Origin: JBBSOW01 sp038259365
Lineage (GTDB): Bacteria; Actinomycetota; Actinomycetes; Propionibacteriales; Propionibacteriaceae
Direction of reading: 5' to 3'
Length of the DNA stretch: 20,283 bases
NCBI GenBank assembly: GCA_038259365.1
Contig: JBBSOW010000058.1
Coordinates: forward strand, 1-20,283
The notes below the pieces were generated by a model, which had not been told where the DNA came from, made no database searches, and worked only from the letters and a program-made list of their open reading frames with translations. Numbering within the stretch: position 1 is the stretch's first letter; each line of letters opens with the position of its first letter. Positions 15,103-20,283 of the stretch are shown in pieces. The position numbers and the translations under genes were made by a program.

Positions 15103-16452
15103 ATGGCTGCGGCCAACCTGAGCAATCTCGCCACAAAGACCCTCGTCCCGCCGCGCCAGATCCCGCTCGAAGAGGATTCGAGTTCCCCCGGCGCCGCTGG
15201 GGACATCACCACCACCACGGTGGCTGTGGTCGGCCTCGGCTACGTGGGGTTGCCCACCGCGCTTTCGCTCCTGGACACCGGCGCGCGAGTGATCGGCGTC
15301 GACGTCGGGCGCTCGCGGCTGGAGGCCATCTGCGCCGCCCAGGTCGACCTCTTGCCCACCGATGTCGAGCGCCTGCACAGCCACCTGCGCTCGGGGTTGT
15401 GGGAGCTGACCGACGATGGCTCGCGACTGGCCGAAGCCGATGCGGTGATCGTGTGCGTACCGACTCCGGTCACTCAGCAGCTCGTGCCAGACCTTGCTGC
15501 CCTCGCCGCCGCGTGCCGTACGGTCGTGGCCGCGGCCCGACCGGGGCAGACGATCGTGCTCACTTCCACGACCTACGTGGGCTGTACTCGTGACCTGCTC
15601 GAGCAACCCCTGCGCGATCGTGGTTTCGAGCCCGGCATCGACATCCACGTCGCCTTCAGCCCCGAGCGTATTGACCCGGGCGTCGTGGATCACTCACCCG
15701 CCACGACTCCGCGCGTAGTCGGCGGGTTCACCGAGGACTGCGTCAAGGAAGCCATGGCCATCCTGCGTCACACCTGTCCTTCGCTGCACCCGGTCAGCTC
15801 CCCCGAGGCAGCCGAGCTCACCAAGCTGCTCGAGAACACGTTCCGCGCGGTGAATATCGCGTTGATCAACGAGATCGCCGATGTGACCCGCCACTTGGAT
15901 CTGTCGGTCACCGAGGTTATCGACGCCGCGGCCACCAAGCCCTACGGATTCATGAAGTTCACGCCTGGCCCCGGCGTCGGCGGCCACTGCATCCCGTGCG
16001 ATCCGCATTACCTGCTGTGGCAGCTGCGCGGCGAGCACGTCTCCGTGCCGATCGTGGAAGCGGCCATGACCGGGATCTCGCTGCGCCCGCGCAAGGTCGT
16101 GTCGCGGATCCGCGAGGAACTGGCCGAGGCCGGTCAGGCGCTTCGGGGCTCCCGCGTGCACATCATCGGAGTGGCCTACAAGCCTGGGGTCGCCGACGTC
16201 CGCGAATCTCCGGCGTTGGAGATCATCGAGGAGTGCATCCGAGCCGGCGCACAGGTCACCTTCTCCGATCCGTTCGTCGATTCGATCCGCCTGCGCGACG
16301 GGCAGACGTTATTGCCCTGTGAAGCAGGGAACATCGAGACCGATATCGTGCTCGTGCACACCCGCCACCCGGGACACGACCTCGGATGGCTCTCGACCCA
16401 CCCCACGGTCTTGGACGCCACGTACGGCCTGCCGCTGGGAGTCGTGGTCTGA
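15103..16452 (+). CDS. Nucleotide-sugar dehydrogenase (UDP-glucose/UDP-HexNAc 6-dehydrogenase family)
   Basis: This enzyme oxidises C6 of a UDP-sugar with two NAD+ to give a UDP-uronic acid. The 449-residue protein shows the N-terminal Rossmann motif VVGLGYVGLP (Gly44 region), CVPTPV and TSTTYVGCT in the NAD domain, and the central SPERIDPG and NTFRAVNIALINEIA helix. The catalytic loop GPGVGGHCIPCDPHYLL has Cys296, and the C-terminal domain has GVAYKPGVADVRESPALEI. I start it at ATG 15103 because AAGGAG lies 6 bases upstream. A non-canonical 35-residue N-terminal extension precedes the Rossmann fold. The SPERIDPG and HCIPCDPHYL signatures lean towards WbpA/WecC-like enzymes, so the substrate could be UDP-glucose or UDP-GlcNAc/ManNAc. 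The next gene starts 1 base after its stop. Confidence 0.93.
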   Translation: MAAANLSNLATKTLVPPRQIPLEEDSSSPGAAGDITTTTVAVVGLGYVGLPTALSLLDTGARVIGVDVGRSRLEAICAAQVDLLPTDVERLHSHLRSGLWELTDDGSRLAEADAVIVCVPTPVTQQLVPDLAALAAACRTVVAAARPGQTIVLTSTTYVGCTRDLLEQPLRDRGFEPGIDIHVAFSPERIDPGVVDHSPATTPRVVGGFTEDCVKEAMAILRHTCPSLHPVSSPEAAELTKLLENTFRAVNIALINEIADVTRHLDLSVTEVIDAAATKPYGFMKFTPGPGVGGHCIPCDPHYLLWQLRGEHVSVPIVEAAMTGISLRPRKVVSRIREELAEAGQALRGSRVHIIGVAYKPGVADVRESPALEIIEECIRAGAQVTFSDPFVDSIRLRDGQTLLPCEAGNIETDIVLVHTRHPGHDLGWLSTHPTVLDATYGLPLGVVV

Positions 16453-16453
16453 G

Positions 16454-18079
16454 ATGATCGACACTTCAGTGCGTTCGAAGACCAGCCCCGCGTCCGCGAC
16501 GCCTCTGATCGACGACCTACTCGGTCCTCCGGCGGTCAACCCTTCGCCGATCGTGAACCACAGCAGCGACGTCGATCTGCGCGAGCCCACCGAGGGAGAT
16601 TCGGTGGCGCAGATCAAGGTCAGCACGGACTACCTACCGCCGCTCGGATCGGCCGCTCGGGCCGACGGTCGACTCGAGCGCATCAACCGCATCAAGCGCG
16701 TCGACACGCTAGAGCCTGGGGTCCGCCACGGGGTCCGCCGAATCGTGGTGCTCGCGGCGCTGCTGCCTCTCGTGGCGCTGCTGGCCAGGCAGGTGCCGCG
16801 GTTTGTGATCGATCCCCTTATTCTCGGCTACGGGATGAGCGTCCTGTTCGCCACCATCGTGATGTTCTACCTCGCCTACACGCGCTACGAGGATCCCTCC
16901 GACCCGCGCTTCAGCCGCGTACGCAACGACGACGACGCGCCCCCGCTGCCGGCGATGCCCTCGGTCAGCCTGCTGGTCGCGGTCATGAACGAGCGAGACG
17001 TCATCGACCGCTGCGTGCGCTCCATGGTGGAGTCCGACTACCCCAACCTGCAGGTGATCGTCATCGACGACGCGTCGGACGACGGCACGGCCGAACGCCT
17101 GGCCGAGCTCAGCAACGAACTAAATTTCGATCTCGTCGCCCTGCCGGTCAACGCCGGCAAGAAGCACGCGCTGGTTCGGGGTGCGGAGCTCGCCACCGGA
17201 GATGTCCTGGCGTTCACCGACTCGGACTGCATTCTGGCTCCCGACGCCCTGCGCTTGTGCGTCGCCGCGTTGGTCGCCCACCCCGGCTTGGGTGCGGTGT
17301 CTGGGCATGCGCGAGCCCTCAACGCCGATGCCAGCCTGCTGAGCACGGTGCAGGACACGTGGTACGAAGGCTCATTCCGCGTCACCACGGCCGCCGAATC
17401 CACGTTCGGTTCGGTGAGCTGTGTGTCTGGTCCGCTCGCGGTCTTCCGTCGCGACGCCATCTGGAACTACCTGCCGGCCTGGGCCAACGACCGGTTCCTC
17501 GGCGGCGAGTTCCGCTTCGCGACTGACCGACAGCTGACCGGCTACGTGTTGGGTCAGAAATGGCTCGGCGCCAAGCTCAAGCGCGACAACCAGGGTTCTC
17601 ACTTCGTCGACGACATCGACTACCCGGAGCGACGCTGGCGGGTCGCCTACGTGCGGGCGGCGAAGGTGTGGACGATCGTGCCCGAACGGGCCAAGGCGTT
17701 CTTCAAGCAGCAGGTGCGCTGGAAGAAGAGCTTCGTCCGCAACCTCGCCTTCACGGGCAGATTTATGTGGCGTCGCGGCATAGGGCCTTCTTTTCTCTAC
17801 TACGGGCACAGCCTGTGGGTGCTCGCGGCCCCCTTCATGGCGGTACGACACCTCATTTGGGCGCCGGTGCAGGGTTTGTGGCTGCTCAGCGCTCTCTACC
17901 TCTGCGGCGTCTTGGTCAAGGGTTGCGCGTGGGGATTGGCCTACCGGGTCGACCACCCGGGCTCGCTACGTTGGCGCTACCGGCCCATAATGAGCCTCAT
18001 CTCCTCGATCGCCTTGAGCTGGCTCCTTGTCTATTCGCTCATCACCATCCGTCGCGGCATCTGGTCGAGGGCCCTATGA
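16454..18079 (+). CDS. Processive family-2 glycosyltransferase, hyaluronan/chitin-synthase-like
   Basis: A 541-residue membrane polysaccharide synthase. A disordered N-terminus (1-90) is followed by two spans (about 96-112 and 121-142). The GT-A domain starts SVSLLVAVMNERDVIDRCVRS, with VIDDASDDGT (Asp205/206), TDSDC (Asp256, Asp258), VSGPLAVFRR, TDRQLTGY (Asp358) and QQVRW (Q-x-x-R-W, 419-423). C-terminal spans lie at about 445-540. The D, DxD, (T/E)D and QxxRW set is that of processive synthases that polymerise and translocate (HasA, NodC, cellulose synthase). With a UDP-uronate-forming gene upstream and a CE4 deacetylase downstream, a uronate/HexNAc polymer is the best inference. The ATG at 16454 follows the dehydrogenase stop by one base. 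The stop overlaps the next ATG. Confidence 0.92.
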   Translation: MIDTSVRSKTSPASATPLIDDLLGPPAVNPSPIVNHSSDVDLREPTEGDSVAQIKVSTDYLPPLGSAARADGRLERINRIKRVDTLEPGVRHGVRRIVVLAALLPLVALLARQVPRFVIDPLILGYGMSVLFATIVMFYLAYTRYEDPSDPRFSRVRNDDDAPPLPAMPSVSLLVAVMNERDVIDRCVRSMVESDYPNLQVIVIDDASDDGTAERLAELSNELNFDLVALPVNAGKKHALVRGAELATGDVLAFTDSDCILAPDALRLCVAALVAHPGLGAVSGHARALNADASLLSTVQDTWYEGSFRVTTAAESTFGSVSCVSGPLAVFRRDAIWNYLPAWANDRFLGGEFRFATDRQLTGYVLGQKWLGAKLKRDNQGSHFVDDIDYPERRWRVAYVRAAKVWTIVPERAKAFFKQQVRWKKSFVRNLAFTGRFMWRRGIGPSFLYYGHSLWVLAAPFMAVRHLIWAPVQGLWLLSALYLCGVLVKGCAWGLAYRVDHPGSLRWRYRPIMSLISSIALSWLLVYSLITIRRGIWSRAL

Positions 18080-18129
18080 ACACTCGAACCGGACCAGTCG
18101 AGGGCCCTATGAACACTCGAACCCGACCA
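18064..18129. repeat. 33-bp tandem duplication across a stop-start junction
   Basis: Two 33-bp units, 18064-18096 and 18097-18129, differ at a single base (G versus C at unit position 28). Each contains the run GGGCCCTATGAACACTCG, that is, the ATGA overlap between the synthase stop and the small gene's start. Because 33 is a multiple of three, the small protein keeps two in-frame ATG codons (18076 and 18109), and the synthase stop lies only in the first copy. Confidence 0.95.
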
Positions 18130-18228
18130 ATTGCCCACTGGCTCTCGCGCTACGTCGGGGGTTTGCTGATCGCAGTGGCCATCGTGGCGCTGTATGTGTT
18201 CGTGCTGTCCCGAGGACAGCTGCTGTGA
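18076..18228 (+). CDS. Small single-span membrane protein of the exopolysaccharide operon (50 aa)
   Basis: Reads MNTRTGPVEGP-MNTRTRPIAHW-LSRYVGGLLIAVAIVALYVFVLSRGQLL. The charged N-terminus precedes one hydrophobic span at about residues 27-45. ATG 18076 overlaps the synthase TGA (ATGA), and the stop overlaps the deacetylase GTG (GTGA), so it is embedded in a translationally coupled series. The 33-bp duplication repeats its first 11 codons; the second ATG (18109) would give a 39-aa form that still contains the span. I know no family. Small one-span proteins beside synthases can be assembly subunits, but that is inference. Confidence 0.7.
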   Translation: MNTRTGPVEGPMNTRTRPIAHWLSRYVGGLLIAVAIVALYVFVLSRGQLL

Positions 18229-19859
18229 GCGCCGCCAAGCGGGCCCCCGCGATACACGCGGCTGCCAGCCAGCGAGAACGGGCGTTCGGGCTGTTGCCAG
18301 AACTAGCCGACCGCGTGGTCCCGACCCGTCGTATCCGTCACCGGCTTATCAGTGTCTTGGCTGGAGTCCTCACCCTGGCAATGCTGGCGACGCTGTTCGC
18401 GGGAGTCTGGGGCTACCGGTGGTGGGAGACGCAGTTGGGAGCGCGCGAATCTATCCCGGCGGCGCCGCTCAGCAACGCAGACACGGCGGCGTTCGTCTCG
18501 TCGGCGGAGGAGGCGCTCGCCGCCCCAGCGGGCACCGGTGCGGAGCCGGTCGTCATCACCTATCACGACATCAGCCCTGACAGGCCGGACAACAAGTACA
18601 TCGTTTCCCCGACGCAGTTCGCTGCGCAGATGAAGATGTTGAGCGAAGCCGGCTACCGTTCCCTCACCGCCGATGACTTTCTGCGCTACCAGCAGGGGGG
18701 GTCGGTGCCGCCTCGATCCGTGCTCATCACGTTCGACGACGGAACCCGCGGGTTGTGGACCTACGCCGACAAAGTGCTGAAGCGTTACGGTTTCACCGCA
18801 GTGTCGTTCCTCATCACCGGGCGGGTGGGTACCCGCGCGCCGTACTACCTCACGTGGCCGCTGGTCAATCGCATGCACAACAGCGGTCGTTGGGATTTTC
18901 AGTCCCACACGTACGACATGCACACCAAGGTCGAGGGTCCCACCGGTGAACGGGTGTCCGCTGTGTCGAGCCGACTAGTCACGAACGGGCGTCGAGAGGA
19001 CCTCGACGAGCTGCGCGCGCGAGTCGCGGCGGATCTGGAGCAATCGCTTCGCGATTTCGCGGCCCACGAGCTACCCCGACCGCAGCTGTTCGCCTGGCCG
19101 TTCTCCGACGTCACCGGCGATCCCAACGATCCAGCCGGGGCGGCCACGGCGGCCGCGGAGATCGGCCAGGTGTTCGAGCTGGCCTTCGTCAACGCTTACC
19201 AGCCGAATCCGGCGACCCGCAGCGCGTTGCGCAATGGCACCGTGGAGCGGCTGGAGGTGTTCGGCCCCGACACGGCCCGCTCGCTTTTCGACCGGCTACA
19301 GGCCATGTCCACTCTGCCGGTACAGGATCTACGCCCGACTCAGCGCGATCAGAACTGGCTGGAGGACGGCGGTCACCCGGTACCGCTGGACATTCCAAAG
19401 CTGGCCAAGGGTGTCGTCAAGCCGGACGCGCGCACCCTCACCTATCTCACCGCCTACTGGGCACCGCAACGAACCGGCGAGTGGACGGACTACCGGGTGA
19501 CGGGCACGGTGGTGCCTCCCAAGGGCGGCGGCGCACCGGGGATTCTGCTGCGGGGCGAGGGAGCCGATCAGGTGGCGGTACGGGTGTCCGCCAACGTGGC
19601 GACGGTGACCGTCGGCGGGAAGCCGTTCGACAGCCGGACCTTCTCGGATTCGAAGGACGCCAACGCTGATCGCCACCAGGTCGACATCGCCGTCTCGGCG
19701 TCGAAGACCCGGGTGGTCGTCGACGACAAGCTGTTGGCCACCGTGCCCGTGAAGAGCAAATCGGGGGCTCTGGGTGGCATCGGAGTCGCCTTCAGCCGCG
19801 AGTTTCCGGGGGACGCCTGGGGATCGGTACGAGGCCTGCGCGTCCGGCCACTGGAGTGA
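18225..19859 (+). CDS. Membrane-anchored CE4 polysaccharide deacetylase with C-terminal beta-rich domain
   Basis: A 544-residue protein. It has a basic cytoplasmic N-terminus, one span (about 41-63), then an extracytoplasmic NodB/CE4 domain: VVITYHDIS (109-117), ITFDDGTRG with the metal/catalytic Asp171-Asp172 (168-176), and QSHTYDMH with metal-ligand His228 and His233 (226-233), the spacing seen in PgaB-like deacetylases. The LPRPQLFAWPFSD segment fits the later family motif. Residues about 430-544 (YWAPQRTGEWTDYRVTG...GILLRGEG...GVAFSREFPGDAWGSVRGLRVRP) look like a ConA/LamG-like beta-sandwich. It should remove acetyl groups from an exported N-acetylhexosamine polymer. GTG 18225 overlaps the small gene stop, and its own stop overlaps the next GTG. 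Confidence 0.88.
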   Translation: MSAAKRAPAIHAAASQRERAFGLLPELADRVVPTRRIRHRLISVLAGVLTLAMLATLFAGVWGYRWWETQLGARESIPAAPLSNADTAAFVSSAEEALAAPAGTGAEPVVITYHDISPDRPDNKYIVSPTQFAAQMKMLSEAGYRSLTADDFLRYQQGGSVPPRSVLITFDDGTRGLWTYADKVLKRYGFTAVSFLITGRVGTRAPYYLTWPLVNRMHNSGRWDFQSHTYDMHTKVEGPTGERVSAVSSRLVTNGRREDLDELRARVAADLEQSLRDFAAHELPRPQLFAWPFSDVTGDPNDPAGAATAAAEIGQVFELAFVNAYQPNPATRSALRNGTVERLEVFGPDTARSLFDRLQAMSTLPVQDLRPTQRDQNWLEDGGHPVPLDIPKLAKGVVKPDARTLTYLTAYWAPQRTGEWTDYRVTGTVVPPKGGGAPGILLRGEGADQVAVRVSANVATVTVGGKPFDSRTFSDSKDANADRHQVDIAVSASKTRVVVDDKLLATVPVKSKSGALGGIGVAFSREFPGDAWGSVRGLRVRPLE

Positions 19860-20283
19860 CCCGGGATTGGCGAAGGCGCTTGACGCTCTCGCTGGTTGGG
19901 CTCAGCATCGTCAGCCTTGTGACGCTGGGAGTCGTCGTCGGCGAGGTGAGCAGTACGACGATGGGGGACGATACGCCATGGCAACCCACGTTTCCCGACG
20001 GCCAATCGTTGATCACCAACGAATTCGCCTACCGTCATCCCGAGACGGTCGGCGCAAAGCTCTCACCGGACTGGATCGTCACGAGTGGGTCGCTGTTCGC
20101 CGATGAGGGCACCGGGTGGACCGGCCCAATCGATGCGGACTCCCCCTCGCTGGGAAGCACGACGGCGACCGGCTCGGCGGTGCTGCGTGCGGTCAGCAGG
20201 CGCGAGAACTTCGATGACGTCCGGGTCAGCTTGGATCTGGACGTTGCTGGCCTCACCACGACGCCGCGAACAGGTAGCCACAA
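19856..20283 (+). CDS. Membrane-anchored extracytoplasmic protein, partial (cut by window end)
   Basis: GTG at 19856 overlaps the deacetylase stop (GTGA). The 142 visible residues begin VTRDWRRRLTLSLVGLSIVSLVTLGVVVGEV, a basic start plus one hydrophobic signal-anchor (about 8-30). A predicted extracytoplasmic beta-rich region follows (LITNEFAYRHPE, DWIVTSGSLFADEGTGWTG, SAVLRAVSRRENFDDVRVSLDLDVAGL). The 'DWIVTSGSLFADEGTGWTG...NFDDVRVSLDL' pattern resembles LamG/DUF1080-like carbohydrate-associated beta-sandwiches and the C-terminal part of the preceding protein. A role in binding or processing the polymer is inferred; the catalytic nature is unknown. Confidence 0.75.
   Translation, partial: MTRDWRRRLTLSLVGLSIVSLVTLGVVVGEVSSTTMGDDTPWQPTFPDGQSLITNEFAYRHPETVGAKLSPDWIVTSGSLFADEGTGWTGPIDADSPSLGSTTATGSAVLRAVSRRENFDDVRVSLDLDVAGLTTTPRTGSH

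Noticed and set aside
1..20283. CRISPR array or insertion sequence
   Set aside because: No regularly spaced repeats, no transposase-like frame and no terminal inverted repeats were seen; the only tandem repeats are two-copy.

Overview
The window is high-GC DNA that reads as a chromosomal segment of an actinomycete (Actinomycetota). The evidence is the strong G/C preference at third codon positions, frequent GTG starts and ATGA/GTGA stop-start overlaps, adjacent pdxS-pdxT, a tuberculostearic-acid-type gene pair (FAD oxidoreductase plus CFA-like methyltransferase), and a ChrB-domain/DUF2127/MFS cluster. I cannot name the genus.

Layout. (1) 1-3540: a tRNA-Ala(TGC), about 1.4 kb with little intact coding (a possible SGNH-hydrolase remnant and a small ORF), the PLP synthase operon pdxS-pdxT, and a convergent VOC/glyoxalase-fold gene. 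(2) 3541-6172: a dyad-rich intergenic region, then three overlapping genes: a ChrB N-terminal-domain protein, a DUF2127 membrane protein and an MFS transporter. (3) 6173-11330: a decayed accessory region. It holds fragments of a two-component system (histidine kinase C-terminus, then response regulator N-terminus) abutting a copy of the C-terminus of the window's own CFA-like methyltransferase gene. Next come a DUF5343 + Swt1-type HEPN gene split by two compensating frameshifts, a toxin-antitoxin-like pair (intact ImmA/IrrE metallopeptidase, broken DUF4411 PIN gene), and remnants of a membrane protein and a secreted protein. (4) 11334-14551: a conserved hypothetical gene and the FAD oxidoreductase/methyltransferase pair expected to make 10-methyl branched fatty acids, followed by a hairpin terminator. 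(5) 14552-20283: a long structured leader and an exopolysaccharide operon: nucleotide-sugar dehydrogenase, processive GT2 synthase, 50-aa membrane protein, membrane-anchored CE4 deacetylase, and a partial membrane-anchored protein cut by the window edge.

How the genes work together. PdxS and PdxT form the PLP synthase complex. In the lipid pair, the methyltransferase would put a methylene on the double bond of an oleoyl phospholipid and the FAD enzyme would reduce it. In the last operon the dehydrogenase would supply a uronic-acid nucleotide sugar, the GT2 enzyme would polymerise and export a polymer (hyaluronan-synthase-like logic), and the CE4 enzyme would de-N-acetylate it outside the membrane. 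The most novel-looking items are this operon, with its 33-bp duplicated start junction and mutually exclusive leader hairpins, and the broken HEPN and PIN genes in the decayed region.
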